The position numbers and the translations under genes are program-made. The notes beneath the pieces were generated by a model. It saw nothing but the letters and a program-made list of their open reading frames with translations, was not told the origin of the DNA and ran no database searches. A stretch of DNA of 64,000 bases from Novipirellula herctigrandis. Its GTDB lineage: Bacteria > Planctomycetota > Planctomycetia > Pirellulales > Pirellulaceae. The DNA is taken from the NCBI GenBank assembly GCA_007859835.1, contig SJPJ01000001.1:4330513-4394512 (forward strand), in the 5' to 3' direction. Below, one piece after another: positions 35,689 through 45,712 of the stretch (within the stretch, counting starts at the first letter, position 1; the number at the start of each line of letters is the position of its first letter).

Positions 35689-36837
35689 CTAAGCGGATTT
35701 AACGGAAGCCTTAGCACGGACGCAGGCCGTTTGGAATTCGCTTTCGTTGGCGAACGCGATGCGAGGAACCAAGAAGCGATGGTTGTTTTGGAAACGAAAT
35801 CCCAATCCATGTCGATTGATATTGACATCCTTAATATGTGACCATTGGCAACGTATCGCTGCATTGTCATGCCGGAGAAACAGAAACGCATCGGTCATAA
35901 TCATCGATGCTTGGTCAACGATACCACCGCGAAACTTGGCTGCCGCTCGGTTTAACCACATTCCCATGATTGGTGGTCCGGCAAGGATGATTCCCGCAAA
36001 AGTCAACAGGCAACCGAAGATCCAGTACCACGGAGCAACGCGGTTGTAATAATTGGTCCAATACGGAGTCCATGTGATCGATCGATACAGATCCCAAGCG
36101 AAATAAAGCATCCATCCACCAATTCCCAGTGCTATGCCGCCAGACACCATTTTTGCGATCGTGGTCCAATGCCGCGAATTGCCTGAAAGGATGGACTGTG
36201 TCCATGAACCGAGGCGACATGCCGTCACATTAAATGCCCCGTCGGGAATGGTTGGTGCATCGACCCGTAACTGGCTTCGGCGCGAATACGTAACGCGTTG
36301 CCACCACAGCGGGGCTTCGAATTGGTTGTCTGTCAACACAATTGGATTTCCCCAAATATTGTCGGAATAACCGCACGTCCATATTTCACTGCGTCCGGAA
36401 ACCAACGTTGTCCACAGGCCGATCGTGGGGTATTCTATATGCATTGCGTTGCCCTTGCAGGAACCTCGCACTGGATCACATAACCAAGGTGCACGTTTGA
36501 GGATTCGCTTGGCACGGATCGATCCGGAGGAATCGGCAAAGACCGCGTACGTCACCCCTATAGCGACCCCAGCACCCAAGGACCAAACCAATAGATCGCC
36601 AAGCGTATAGGGATACGAAAAAAGGACGGCTAATAGGATGCTGCTTACCACAATCGAACCGCCGATGATGATAATCGTCCCTTGAATCGGTTTGTTGAGA
36701 ACACGAGCGATTTCCGTGGGTGTCGCTGAACCGGAAATCAAAAGCTCCGATTGGGAAGGTTGCGATTCCGAAGGCTCTTTTTCGACCTGATGGGGAGGCG
36801 AGTAAGGATTCGCATCGGTAGACGGTTCTTCGAGCAT
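35689..36837 (-). CDS. Planctomycete hypothetical membrane protein
   Basis: The 382-residue protein starts with NPYSPPHQVE, a Pro-rich opening common in planctomycete membrane proteins. There are about four membrane helices: two near 55-105 (IIIIGGSIVVSSILLAVLF, LLVWSLGAGVAIGVTYAVFA) and two near 230-300. Two soluble parts (105-225 and 310-382) look beta-rich, and the last resembles a PH-like/YcxB-type segment (DAFLFLRHDNAAIRCQWSHIKDV). No catalytic motif is seen. The nucleoside hydrolase gene lies upstream on the same strand, 23 bp away, so cotranscription is likely. Function unknown. Confidence 0.75.
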   Translation of the reverse strand: MLEEPSTDANPYSPPHQVEKEPSESQPSQSELLISGSATPTEIARVLNKPIQGTIIIIGGSIVVSSILLAVLFSYPYTLGDLLVWSLGAGVAIGVTYAVFADSSGSIRAKRILKRAPWLCDPVRGSCKGNAMHIEYPTIGLWTTLVSGRSEIWTCGYSDNIWGNPIVLTDNQFEAPLWWQRVTYSRRSQLRVDAPTIPDGAFNVTACRLGSWTQSILSGNSRHWTTIAKMVSGGIALGIGGWMLYFAWDLYRSITWTPYWTNYYNRVAPWYWIFGCLLTFAGIILAGPPIMGMWLNRAAAKFRGGIVDQASMIMTDAFLFLRHDNAAIRCQWSHIKDVNINRHGLGFRFQNNHRFLVPRIAFANESEFQTACVRAKASVKSA

Positions 36838-36860
36838 CGTGAGATTTTAATTTGAAAAGA

Positions 36861-37940
36861 CTACTTTGGTGGTTGGCTCGATAACAGCATCAACGCTTCG
36901 GTTGTGCGGGCTTTTTGCTCTTCGCTGATTTTTAATATTTGGTGCTTGCCGTTTCCATTTTGAACAAACGTTGTCAGTCCGTCGTCGGCAACGGTCACGG
37001 TCCCTTTGAGTGATAAGTCGAAATAGCCGCGGGTGGGGCGAATCACTTGCAGTACACTGGTCAAATCCCACGTCGGTCGATCGTGCGGCGGCGGGTTGTA
37101 GGCGATATAGGCTTCTGACAACAGATGGTGATCAACATACCGAAAGTCTCTCTCGATACTTTGGTGTGGATAGGGAAGTGCAAGTCCAATCTCGAATCCG
37201 CTCCAAAGGACCGGTGTGGGCCACTGGGTGGCTATCCGCTGGGCGGCAGCGATATCTTTGATCACGTTATATTCTTTGTGGTCATAGGGTGGGCCCGACG
37301 CACGCGTGATCTGTTGGAATGCACCGGCCATCATCGAAAGCAACTTGACTTTCTGTTTGACTAATTCAATTCCACCAAGGTCACTGATCGAATCGGGTTC
37401 GGATCTAAGCAAGTTTGCGAGGTTAGTGGAAAAGCCGACTTGGGCAATCACGATCGAGTTGTCGGAAGCCGCTGCGAGCGTTTGCCGTAGGACGGTTACC
37501 GCATCGGACGCGTCTTTGCCGGAAACCAAGTCGTGAGGGTATCGGTATTGGTCATCGTCTTTGATCGATGCGAGTGGGATGAATCTTCCCGCATCAGGTG
37601 TCACGCCGCTGCGGCAGACGCCGATGGGGATATTGCCGCGTCCATAAAATGTGTTGACGGCATCGGTAAAGGGGGCCGCTTGATCGTTGTCTTTTGTGAT
37701 GGTGACACAAAGCAATTCGCATTCGCCTCGCGTTTGTAGAGCATGGATCATTCCAAGAGCGAGCACATCATCGACATCGTTGCCAATGTCAGTGTCAAAG
37801 ATCAACTTGACCGGTGCCAAGTCCGCTCCGGACACAGGCAAGCCGTTCTCGAGCGTGCCAAGAAAGAAAGCCATGCCAAGAAAAAAGGCAACGGAAAGTC
37901 GTCGTAGGAGGCTGGGTTTGATCGCGAGCGTGAGGTTCAT
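36861..37940 (-). CDS. Exported nucleoside hydrolase-like protein
   Basis: The 359-residue protein has a signal peptide (LSVAFFLGMAFFLGTLENGLPVSG). The IUNH fold begins with LIFDTDIGNDVDDVLALG, the calcium-binding DxDxxxDxDD motif that is the hallmark of ribonucleoside hydrolases, which split the N-glycosidic bond to base and ribose. The C-terminal His expected near the base is plausible in the HDRPTWDL region. The ATG at 37940 gives the signal peptide; the 95 codons upstream to a TTG are not coding-like. A second member with a twin-arginine-like signal is at 59970-61049. Confidence 0.87.
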   Translation of the reverse strand: MNLTLAIKPSLLRRLSVAFFLGMAFFLGTLENGLPVSGADLAPVKLIFDTDIGNDVDDVLALGMIHALQTRGECELLCVTITKDNDQAAPFTDAVNTFYGRGNIPIGVCRSGVTPDAGRFIPLASIKDDDQYRYPHDLVSGKDASDAVTVLRQTLAAASDNSIVIAQVGFSTNLANLLRSEPDSISDLGGIELVKQKVKLLSMMAGAFQQITRASGPPYDHKEYNVIKDIAAAQRIATQWPTPVLWSGFEIGLALPYPHQSIERDFRYVDHHLLSEAYIAYNPPPHDRPTWDLTSVLQVIRPTRGYFDLSLKGTVTVADDGLTTFVQNGNGKHQILKISEEQKARTTEALMLLSSQPPK

Positions 37941-38203
37941 GGTTGTCGTTGATGGCTGGGTTGGTTTTCGGAGAAAGGAGAAGAACGATTGCTTGATTGT
38001 GATCGTAGTGCGGTACGACCGCAGGCGAAGCGAGCTACCGCTCGGATTGCGTTCGCCCGCTCCCCGTTGGTCGCTAGAATCGGGTGCTGATAACATCAAC
38101 TTCCGCGATAACGGATGTAGTTGGCTTGAAGAGAAGCTCCTCATTACACAAGATAATCGATATTGTGACCGACGTTCTCCTTTCAATTCAGAAACCTCCA
38201 TCC

Positions 38204-39202
38204 ATGAATGAACCAAATTTGCCAAATCCTGATTTGACAGCTCAGATCGCGGCCCATAGTGAGCCGATGCAGCGATTGGTCCATGAAATTGCTAAAACGC
38301 TGGTTGGCCAGGATGTGTTGGTTCACCGACTGCTCATCGGTCTATTGACGGGACGGCATTTGCTCATCGAGGGGGTCCCGGGGTTGGCAAAAACGACGGC
38401 GGTTGCAACGCTCGCCAAAGCGATCGATGCCGATTTTCAACGATTGCAGTTCACGCCCGATTTATTGCCAGCCGATTTGATCGGTACGCAAGTTTATCGA
38501 CCGCAGCAACAGGCATTTGTGGTTCAAAAAGGTCCGATCTTTGCCAACTTGATTCTGGCCGACGAAATCAATCGTGCCCCGGCAAAGGTGCAAAGTGCAC
38601 TGCTCGAAGCGATGCAGGAACGCCAAGTCACGATCGGTGGCGAAACCTTCCGGTTGCCTGATCCGTTTTTGGTCATGGCGACGCAGAACCCGATTGAACA
38701 AGAAGGGACGTATCCGTTGCCGGAAGCGCAAATGGACCGGTTCATGATGAAGGTCGTAGTCGATTATCCGACACGCGATGAAGAATTGGTCATTCTCAGC
38801 CGGATGTCACGAAGTCGGCCATCGGTGGATATTCAATCGGTCACGACGACCGATGAAATCATTGCCGCTCGCGAATTGGTTGATGCGGTGTTTGTGGATC
38901 AACAAATCGCAGAGTACATCGTCGATCTTGTCATGGCATCGCGAAAATGCGAGGCCTATGGATTGTCAATTGGGCCTTGGATTCAATTTGGAGCGTCACC
39001 AAGAGCGACGATTGATTTGACATTGGCAGCCAAAGCGAACGCTTTTTTGAATCAACGTGCATTCGTTTTGCCGCAAGATGTTAAAGCGATCGCGATGGAC
39101 GTGCTTCGGCACCGAGTGATGGTCACTTACGAAGCGGAGGCGGAAGAAAAAACTTCCGAAGATGTTGTTAGCATGATCTTAGACGCGATTCCGGTGCCCT
39201 AA
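38204..39202 (+). CDS. MoxR-type AAA+ ATPase
   Basis: The 332-residue protein has Walker A GVPGLAKTT near 62, Walker B LADEINRAP near 121, sensor 1 MATQNPIEQEGTYPLPEAQ and sensor 2 SPRATIDL near 268. MoxR proteins act as chaperones that insert cofactors or mature complexes, usually encoded beside DUF58 and von Willebrand factor A proteins. No such neighbours follow here, so its partner is elsewhere or lost. The ATG at 38204 is chosen; 40 upstream codons lack coding character. Confidence 0.92.
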   Translation: MNEPNLPNPDLTAQIAAHSEPMQRLVHEIAKTLVGQDVLVHRLLIGLLTGRHLLIEGVPGLAKTTAVATLAKAIDADFQRLQFTPDLLPADLIGTQVYRPQQQAFVVQKGPIFANLILADEINRAPAKVQSALLEAMQERQVTIGGETFRLPDPFLVMATQNPIEQEGTYPLPEAQMDRFMMKVVVDYPTRDEELVILSRMSRSRPSVDIQSVTTTDEIIAARELVDAVFVDQQIAEYIVDLVMASRKCEAYGLSIGPWIQFGASPRATIDLTLAAKANAFLNQRAFVLPQDVKAIAMDVLRHRVMVTYEAEAEEKTSEDVVSMILDAIPVP

Positions 39203-39489
39203 AGAATGACTTGTAAGCAATTCGCTTTTGTGGATGCGATAGCCCAAAAAAAATCCATCGTCCGGCCTAATCCGCCGTTCACACAGTGCTAGAACCTAAC
39301 CCCACGCTTTTGCGAAGCATTTCGGCGATATTCTTGCGAAAGATCGGGTTGGGATGGGCCTATGGCACCTAAATGGGACAACGGACTTGCTTCGAGTGCC
39401 TAATAAGTGGCCCTTCGATTTTGTCAACGAATGACTATAATGAACGTGTATAAACCCGTTCACTTTATTCGGAGGCAGCTCTTTTAATC

Positions 39490-40812
39490 GTGCGAGATCA
39501 ACACCAACTTCGAGATGATTCGCCCGAGCGAAGCATCTTGGCTCGGCTGATTCTTCCCGACCAAACCGTCGAGGCCGACCCGCTCGAGGAATTACACGGA
39601 TTGGCGATTACCGCGGGAATCGAAGTTTGCGACGAACTGATTCAACGGCGGTCTCGTCCCGAAACGTCCACTTTTCTCGGGAAAGGAAAAGTGGAAGAGC
39701 TTCGCTTGATAGTCGAGCGTTACGATGCCGATGTGGTTATTTTTGACAACGACTTGTCGCCTGGCCAAGTGCGAAATCTTGAGAAAGCGGTCAATGCCAA
39801 AGTGTTGGACCGAACGGAGTTGATTCTGGATATTTTTGCGGCAGGTGCCCGTACTCACGAAGCCCGCTTGGCGATCGAATTGGCACAGCTTGAATATTCG
39901 CTTCCGCGACTTAAACGCATGTGGACTCACTTGTCGCGTCAAGCGATGGGAGTGGGTATGCGTGGGCCTGGGGAGAAGCAATTGGAAGTTGACCGTCGTT
40001 TGGCGCAAAAGCGAATTTTTGATTTAAAGCAAGAACTTGCAAAAGTCGAGCGTCGTCGTGAACAACAAGTGGCCGCGCGTAAGGAAGCTCCCACGGTTTC
40101 GATCGTCGGCTATACCAATGCCGGCAAGAGCACGTTGATGAATGCGTTGACCGACGCGAAGGTGCTGGCAAAAGATAAACTCTTTGCGACTCTCGACACA
40201 CGGACGCGGCGGTGGCAAATCCCAAACTGGGGTATGGTCTTATTAAGTGACACGGTTGGTTTTATTCGTGACCTGCCTCACACGCTGGTCGCAAGTTTTA
40301 AGTCGACGCTTGAAGAAACTCGTCAGGCCGATTTGTTGCTGCATGTTGCCGACGCAAGTAGTCCGACGGTATTCGATCAAATTAGTGCGGTCTACAAAGT
40401 GCTTCAAGAGTTAGGAATTGAAGAAAAAGACACGCTGCTGGTTCTGAATAAAATCGATGCGATCGACAATCCTTCGGTGTTGAACCGGGTTTTGGATCGT
40501 TACCCGAATGCGGTTCCTGTGAGTGCGAAAAGCAAAAAAGGATTTGTGTCGCTAGAGGAAGCGGTGGGTGAGGCTCTCGGTCGCGAGTTCTATGATATCG
40601 AAGTCGATGTTCTTCCTGGCGATGGAAAGTTGTTAGCCTATTTGGAATCGAAAGCAGAAGTCTTGTCGCGTCAATATGGCGAGCAAATGGTGACGATTCA
40701 CGCCCGGATTCCTGCCGGCGCGATGGGCCCCATCCGTCGTGACGCCGCTGCTATTCGACCAACACCGGGATCGCATCATGCTAACGATGGTTTGCCAAGC
40801 GAAGTGGCATAA
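39490..40812 (+). CDS. hflX: HflX GTPase
   Basis: The 440-residue protein has an N-terminal HflX domain (ETSTFLGKGKVEEL, near 57; LDRTELILDIFAAGARTHEARL, near 110), a coiled coil with EKQLEVDRR near 160 and the G domain: GYTNAGKSTL (G1, about 207), SDTVGFIRDLP (G3), LVLNKID (G4) and PVSAKS (G5). HflX binds ribosomes and splits stalled 70S particles under stress. The GTG start at 39490 follows a GGAGG sequence 14 nt upstream. A TATAAT at 39436-39441 has only a weak -35 partner. It is not beside hfq here. Confidence 0.95.
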   Translation: MRDQHQLRDDSPERSILARLILPDQTVEADPLEELHGLAITAGIEVCDELIQRRSRPETSTFLGKGKVEELRLIVERYDADVVIFDNDLSPGQVRNLEKAVNAKVLDRTELILDIFAAGARTHEARLAIELAQLEYSLPRLKRMWTHLSRQAMGVGMRGPGEKQLEVDRRLAQKRIFDLKQELAKVERRREQQVAARKEAPTVSIVGYTNAGKSTLMNALTDAKVLAKDKLFATLDTRTRRWQIPNWGMVLLSDTVGFIRDLPHTLVASFKSTLEETRQADLLLHVADASSPTVFDQISAVYKVLQELGIEEKDTLLVLNKIDAIDNPSVLNRVLDRYPNAVPVSAKSKKGFVSLEEAVGEALGREFYDIEVDVLPGDGKLLAYLESKAEVLSRQYGEQMVTIHARIPAGAMGPIRRDAAAIRPTPGSHHANDGLPSEVA

Positions 40813-41014
40813 GCTATTTGGGGCGAACGATCGAGCGGATTATGCGTCACCGATTGGCGTGAGCGGGATGTCATCCGAACCGCGTGGTCCCATAGGACGA
40901 AGTGGTCCATTTCATGTTCCCATGCTGTGATAATGTGGACGCATTGAACGAGAATCGTCCGCCGCCTGCTCTCGCCGAAGTAGAAGGTTTCTTCAAGGCG
41001 CCCGCGACAGGTGG

Positions 41015-41827
41015 ATGGCAGGAACTTTCAGGTCAAAGCGAGCAATGAAAATGCGTTGGAAAGCGAATGGGGCTGTCACGGTTGTCACCGGTGCAAGTAG
41101 CGGTATCGGACGCTGTTTGTGCGAATTGCTTATCGACCGCGGTGCGACCGTGGTGGGGGTGGCGCGACGTGCGGATCGGCTGACGGAACTGGAATCGCGA
41201 GAGAGCATTGGACACTTTATTCCAGTTACGGGTGACATTACCGATCAAGTCGTCCGCAACCAAATCGTCGAGGTTGCCAACGGAGTCAATGAATCTCGTG
41301 TCGATTTACTTGTGAACAATGCAGGGATCGGCGCGATTGGTCCGTTTGCGAACGCTTCGCCTGATCGACTTCGACGTGTTATGGAAGTCAACTTCTTTGC
41401 ACCCGCGGAATTGACTCGTGTGATGATCCCTTCGCTTCGCCTTGGTCGGGCAGCGGTGATTTGCAACATTAGCAGCGTGTTGGGGCATCGTGCAGTTCCG
41501 GATAAGAGCGAGTATTGTGCGAGCAAGTTTGCGCTACATGGATGGAGCGATTCGTTGCGAGCAGAACTGGCCGGTGATGGAATTCAAGTGACATTGGTGA
41601 GCCCAAGCACCACGCGAAGCGAGTTTTTTGAAAAGTTGATCGAGACCGATGCGGGGAATGATTCGAAAAGCATCGGTAGTTGGCCACCGATACGGGTAGC
41701 CCGGACGACGCTTGCATCGATTGAAGCGCGTCGTAGCGAGGTGATTTGCAGCCTTGCCGGAAAGGCACTGGTTTATGGTGATCGCGTTTCGCCACCGATC
41801 ATGAATGCGATTTTGTCGCGCCGGTAG
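41015..41827 (+). CDS. Short-chain dehydrogenase/reductase
   Basis: The 270-residue classical SDR has the cofactor motif TGASSGIG near residue 24, LVNNAGIG near 102, the catalytic Ser in ICNISSVLG and YCASK near 169. Together these give a complete Ser-Tyr-Lys active site. ARRADRL after the second strand suggests NADP preference. The substrate cannot be deduced. The ATG at 41015 follows AGGTGG; an internal ATG at 41045 would start at MKMRWKANG and is also plausible. Confidence 0.9.
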   Translation: MAGTFRSKRAMKMRWKANGAVTVVTGASSGIGRCLCELLIDRGATVVGVARRADRLTELESRESIGHFIPVTGDITDQVVRNQIVEVANGVNESRVDLLVNNAGIGAIGPFANASPDRLRRVMEVNFFAPAELTRVMIPSLRLGRAAVICNISSVLGHRAVPDKSEYCASKFALHGWSDSLRAELAGDGIQVTLVSPSTTRSEFFEKLIETDAGNDSKSIGSWPPIRVARTTLASIEARRSEVICSLAGKALVYGDRVSPPIMNAILSRR

Positions 41828-41988
41828 GGGCCGTTGAAACGGTCTAATCATCGCTAGGACCGGCACCATCGGTCCGGTTGTAGCGATTGCGAGGGTCGAG
41901 ATTGCGGAAGTTGGATGGCGACGCATTGGGGTGTCGATACGAGTGGATAGCCAATTATCCGTTTTTCTGCATCCGTTTTGCGCGTCCA

Positions 41989-44751
41989 ATGTCGAGTACT
42001 GCTGCTGCCCCATCTGGTGATAACGCTCGCGAGGCGAACTTAGTTCGTGATGTGGTCGCGATCGTTCTCGTCGCAATGACATTGATCGCCGTCATTTCGA
42101 TCGTCACGCGTAGTCCCGCCGACCCGATCGAAGAGCCGATTTGGCCTGTCAGCGAAATTTACTCACCGAACAATTCGGTCTATCCGGCCAACTCGACCGT
42201 GACCAATGCGTGCGGCTATTGGGGCGCCTTGATTTCATCAGCATTGTTCGATGCCTTAGGGTTATCAAGTGCATTGCTAATTGCGGCGGTGGGCGGGGTT
42301 GCGACGGCTCTGTTGCATCGTGGCAAGCTTAATGCCCCCGTACTGCGATCACTTGGCGGGACGATCGTGATCCTTGGGGCTGCAACCGCAGCGGGTCTAT
42401 TACCGGCGGAGATTGAGGGCATGCCCGTGGTTGGCAATGGCGGTTACTTAGGAGCGATGGGCTCGACGTTCTTGTTAGAACATTTTGCGCCGGCGGGTGC
42501 TTGGATTCTTTCGATGACCGTTTTGGCTGTCGGTTTGCTGCTAACAACGGATTACGCTTTGGTGTACGCAGGTCGCGCGATCATGCGTCGCGGTGCCACA
42601 GCTTCACGCAATGGGATGCAGCGAGCGGCCAAGGCAATCCCGATATCGGTGCGTCGCCGTCGGCAACCATTTACGGACTTAGAAGAACCCATTCGGATCG
42701 ATGGCGACGCGACCACGGAAACAGAAACTTCATCGGAGACGCCAGCGGCCGGCGAAACACCGAGCGAGTTTTGGAACGACCGAAAACCGAAGTTTCGCGT
42801 CCAACGTCCGCGCCGCAAACCAGAACCACCGGCGGAAGAAAGCGAGACGGAGGATGTCGGTGAAGTTGCTTCCACAGGATTAGCTGCTGCAGGTATGGCA
42901 GCGGCCAATAAGCTTGCTGCGGCAGTCACCGGCAAAGCCGACACCGGCAAAACCGAAACCGAAAAAGAAATCGAAGAGGAAGGCGAAGAAGAATGGGAAG
43001 AAGAGGAAGAAGTCGAAGAGCCTTTGCTACGCGATATTGAAATCGACGAAGAAACCGTTTCGCTGCGTGGAGACGAGAGTCACGAAATTCAAAGACCGAA
43101 AATCAATTCACCTCGCAAGATTAATTTGCGAGAAGAGCTCGATAACGCCGTGCGTGATAAGAGTGATGCGAGTGTCATGGATTATCGGTTGCCAAGTCTC
43201 ACGCTCTTGGAAAGTAGTGATGGATTCGACTACGGTGAACTTGAAGCCGAGGCGGAGCGAAAAGCAGATTTGTTACAGAAAACAATTTGCAGCTTTGGGT
43301 GTAACGTTCGCGTGTCAAACATCACCCTTGGACCGGTGATCGCCCAGTATGAGATTGAACTGGAAGCAGGGCTTCGTCTGAACAAAATCAGTGCATTGGC
43401 GGATGACTTGGCTATCGCGCTGCGTGTTCCAAGCGTTCGAATCGTAGCCCCGATTCCAGGCAAGAACACGGTCGGTATCGAGGTGCCAAATGAGATCCGA
43501 CAAGTGGTCCGACTGCGTGACGTGATCGAAGAATCGGACATGAGCAAATCGAAAGCAAAGATCCCCGTGTTTCTTGGCAAGGACGTTTCGGGCAATCCGA
43601 TGGTGGTCGGGCTCGAGAAGATGCCTCACCTGTTGATCGCCGGTCGTACCGGTACCGGTAAGTCGGTTTGTTTGAATGCGATCATCACTTCGATTTTGAT
43701 GATGTGCCGACCTGATGAAGTCCGGATGCTGATGATCGACCCCAAAATGGTCGAGTTGAGTGGGTACGGAAGATTACCGCATTTGATGCATCCGGTGATC
43801 ACCGATATGAAGAAGGCCGAAGCGATATTGGCATGGGCTGTCGACAAGATGGAGGAACGCTATTCGCTATTGGCGAAGGCCGGTGTTCGGCATATCAACA
43901 GCTACAACGATCTAGGACGCGAAGAGGTGCTGCGTCGATTGGAGATCGAAGAGGGTGATGATGCTGAAGCAGTGCCTGACAAATTGCCGTTCATTGTCAT
44001 CGTCGCGGACGAAATGGCAGACTTGATGATGACCGCTGGTAAAGAGGTTGAAACGCATATTATTCGATTGGCCCAAAAAAGTCGTGCGGTCGGAATCCAT
44101 TTGATCCTTGCGACTCAAAAACCAACGGTCGACGTGATCACCGGTTTGATCAAAAGTAACTTGCCGGCACGCTTGAGCTTCCAAGTAGCGAGTAAGACAG
44201 ACAGCCGCGTGGTTCTTGATGAAAACGGCGCCGACAAATTGCTTGGTAACGGAGATATGCTGTTCCTATGGCCCGGAACAAGTACGTTAATTCGTGGTCA
44301 GGGAACGTACTTGTCGGATGATGAGATCGATGCCGTCGTCGATCATTGCGGTATGGGAGAGCAGAATTTCGTCAATGAGTTGATGAGTTTGAAAGTCGAT
44401 GTAGAAGGTGAAGGCGATGGATCAAAGGTCGGGGAAATCAAGAACCGTGATGAACTTTATGAAAGTGCGATAGAAGTGGTGATTCGTGAAGGACGCGGTT
44501 CACTATCGATGTTACAGCGATGCCTAGGAATCGGTTACGGACGAGCAGCCCGCTTGATTGACTTCATGGCCGAAGATGGGATTGTCGGCGAATATAATGG
44601 GTCCAAGTCGCGCGAGGTGATCATGACGATGGACCAATGGCAAAAGATGCAGGGCTTTGAACCAGAGGGTTCCGAGGAGTCCGCAGAAGATGACAAAGAG
44701 GGTGGATACGAAGAAGCGGACGAGGAATACGAAGAATATGAGCTTGAGTGA
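41989..44751 (+). CDS. ftsK: DNA translocase FtsK/SpoIIIE
   Basis: The protein has about 920 residues. Four N-terminal membrane helices (20-190) anchor it at the division septum. A linker of about 200 residues is strongly acidic (EEEGEEEWEEEEEVEE near 325). The motor follows, with beta-alpha parts, Walker A GRTGTGKSVCLNA near 550, Walker B VIVADEMADLMM and the RecA-like core. The C-terminal winged-helix gamma domain is present (LSMLQRCLGIGYGRAARLID), which recognises KOPS-like polar sequences and activates XerCD. The ATG at 41989 is chosen because the 34 upstream codons look noncoding. Confidence 0.95.
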   Translation: MSSTAAAPSGDNAREANLVRDVVAIVLVAMTLIAVISIVTRSPADPIEEPIWPVSEIYSPNNSVYPANSTVTNACGYWGALISSALFDALGLSSALLIAAVGGVATALLHRGKLNAPVLRSLGGTIVILGAATAAGLLPAEIEGMPVVGNGGYLGAMGSTFLLEHFAPAGAWILSMTVLAVGLLLTTDYALVYAGRAIMRRGATASRNGMQRAAKAIPISVRRRRQPFTDLEEPIRIDGDATTETETSSETPAAGETPSEFWNDRKPKFRVQRPRRKPEPPAEESETEDVGEVASTGLAAAGMAAANKLAAAVTGKADTGKTETEKEIEEEGEEEWEEEEEVEEPLLRDIEIDEETVSLRGDESHEIQRPKINSPRKINLREELDNAVRDKSDASVMDYRLPSLTLLESSDGFDYGELEAEAERKADLLQKTICSFGCNVRVSNITLGPVIAQYEIELEAGLRLNKISALADDLAIALRVPSVRIVAPIPGKNTVGIEVPNEIRQVVRLRDVIEESDMSKSKAKIPVFLGKDVSGNPMVVGLEKMPHLLIAGRTGTGKSVCLNAIITSILMMCRPDEVRMLMIDPKMVELSGYGRLPHLMHPVITDMKKAEAILAWAVDKMEERYSLLAKAGVRHINSYNDLGREEVLRRLEIEEGDDAEAVPDKLPFIVIVADEMADLMMTAGKEVETHIIRLAQKSRAVGIHLILATQKPTVDVITGLIKSNLPARLSFQVASKTDSRVVLDENGADKLLGNGDMLFLWPGTSTLIRGQGTYLSDDEIDAVVDHCGMGEQNFVNELMSLKVDVEGEGDGSKVGEIKNRDELYESAIEVVIREGRGSLSMLQRCLGIGYGRAARLIDFMAEDGIVGEYNGSKSREVIMTMDQWQKMQGFEPEGSEESAEDDKEGGYEEADEEYEEYELE

Positions 44752-44842
44752 CGTGGATAGGCTGCGGTTCAGCCTTTACGTTGCCAATGATTCGCTGCTT
44801 TGGTTGTTTATTCAGAGCAGACTATTGCAGGTGTTCCTGCTG

Positions 44843-45601
44843 CTATCGTCCATCGCGGAGTCGGTAACCTAGGAAATTGTCAAGTTCCGGTTCTGCTTCA
44901 ATCTCACGGACTGTCTCTTCGATGTCGTATTCGACCCGCCGGAACTCGATCATCTCTTGGTCAAAAATGACGTAGCAACTTCGTGGGTCGCCGTCACGCG
45001 GTTGGCCGACACTGCCAACATTAACCATCAACTTCAATGATGGATTTGAAACGCCGTAGCCGCCTGCTAAATCCACAGGGCGGATGAATCTTAGTTCAGG
45101 TGTGAACACCCCCGGCACATGTGTGTGGCCTTGGAAGCATAAATGGGGAATCATGGAAAACAGCTTTTCCATTTTCTTGCCGTTCTGAGTGTCTTCTGGG
45201 AAGACATACTCATTGGTGGGACTGCGCGGTGATCCGTGGACAAACAGAACACTTCCTTCACGGACAGTGCGTGGCAATTTGCACAAGTATTCCATTCGCT
45301 GGCGACTCGCTTCGGGCCCATCGGCACCACTTTCCAGCTGCGTTCTTGTCCAAAAAATCGCCTGCTCCGCCGCGACATTGAAGCCTTCGGGGTCGAATAA
45401 CGCACTGCTGTCGTGATTGCCCAACACGCAGAAATCGAATTTCATCGCTTGGTCCAAACAGGCACACGGCTGTGGGCCGTAGCCGACCACGTCGCCGAGA
45501 CAGACGACTCGGTCGACCTTTTGAGTCGCAACATCGTCTAGCACCGACCGGAGGGCGGCAAGGTTGCCGTGAATGTCACTAAGAATCGCAGTTCGCGTCA
45601 C
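44843..45601 (-). CDS. Metallophosphoesterase, YfcE/MJ0936-like, copy 1
   Basis: The 252-residue protein has ILSDIHGNLAAL (first Asp/His pair), CLGDVVGYGP, VLGNHDSSAL and FQGHTHVPG, the full calcineurin-like dinuclear metal set. The GTG at 45601 is chosen: the open frame continues 25 codons further, but those are the translated 16-bp repeat. With this start, the protein is exactly as long as its neighbour 45713-46471, with which it shares most motifs (FVHGSPRSPTNEYVFPED against FVHGSPRDPTNEYVFPEY). The pair probably arose by tandem duplication. The substrate is unknown; relatives include diadenosine tetraphosphatase-like and phosphodiesterase enzymes. Confidence 0.88.
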   Translation of the reverse strand: MTRTAILSDIHGNLAALRSVLDDVATQKVDRVVCLGDVVGYGPQPCACLDQAMKFDFCVLGNHDSSALFDPEGFNVAAEQAIFWTRTQLESGADGPEASRQRMEYLCKLPRTVREGSVLFVHGSPRSPTNEYVFPEDTQNGKKMEKLFSMIPHLCFQGHTHVPGVFTPELRFIRPVDLAGGYGVSNPSLKLMVNVGSVGQPRDGDPRSCYVIFDQEMIEFRRVEYDIEETVREIEAEPELDNFLGYRLRDGR

Positions 45602-45614
45602 GTCGGTTTGCTCT

Positions 45615-45662
45615 GGGCGTTCGGAAATACGGGCGTTCGGAAATACGGGCGTTCGGAAATAC
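45615..45662 (-). repeat. 16-bp tandem repeat, three copies, related to 13895-13958
   Basis: Three exact units GGGCGTTCGGAAATAC on the plus strand. The reverse complement matches the unit at 13895 at 13 of 16 positions with the same period. It lies between the two phosphoesterase genes, just upstream of the GTG of copy 1. Confidence 0.9.
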
Positions 45663-45712
45663 GGGCTCTCAAACAAAAAGAATTCGGACCACCAAGCGGC
45701 AATCCGGCTTCT

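Noticed and set aside
35279-35692. Small genes in the 576-bp region upstream of the pgs relic
   Set aside because: Frames of 77 and 124 codons on opposite strands overlap each other, have no recognised motif and lack convincing start signals.
36861-38225. Nucleoside hydrolase start at 38225
   Set aside because: The 95 additional codons show no protein-like pattern and run into the start of the divergent moxR gene; the ATG at 37940 begins a clean signal peptide.
39420-39445. Strong hflX promoter TTGTCA-TATAAT
   Set aside because: The spacing between the hexamers is only 9 bp; no better -35 partner for the TATAAT is present.
45602-45676. 25-codon N-terminal extension of the metallophosphoesterase
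   Set aside because: The extra codons are the translated 16-bp repeat; the GTG at 45601 gives the same length and start as the paralogue.
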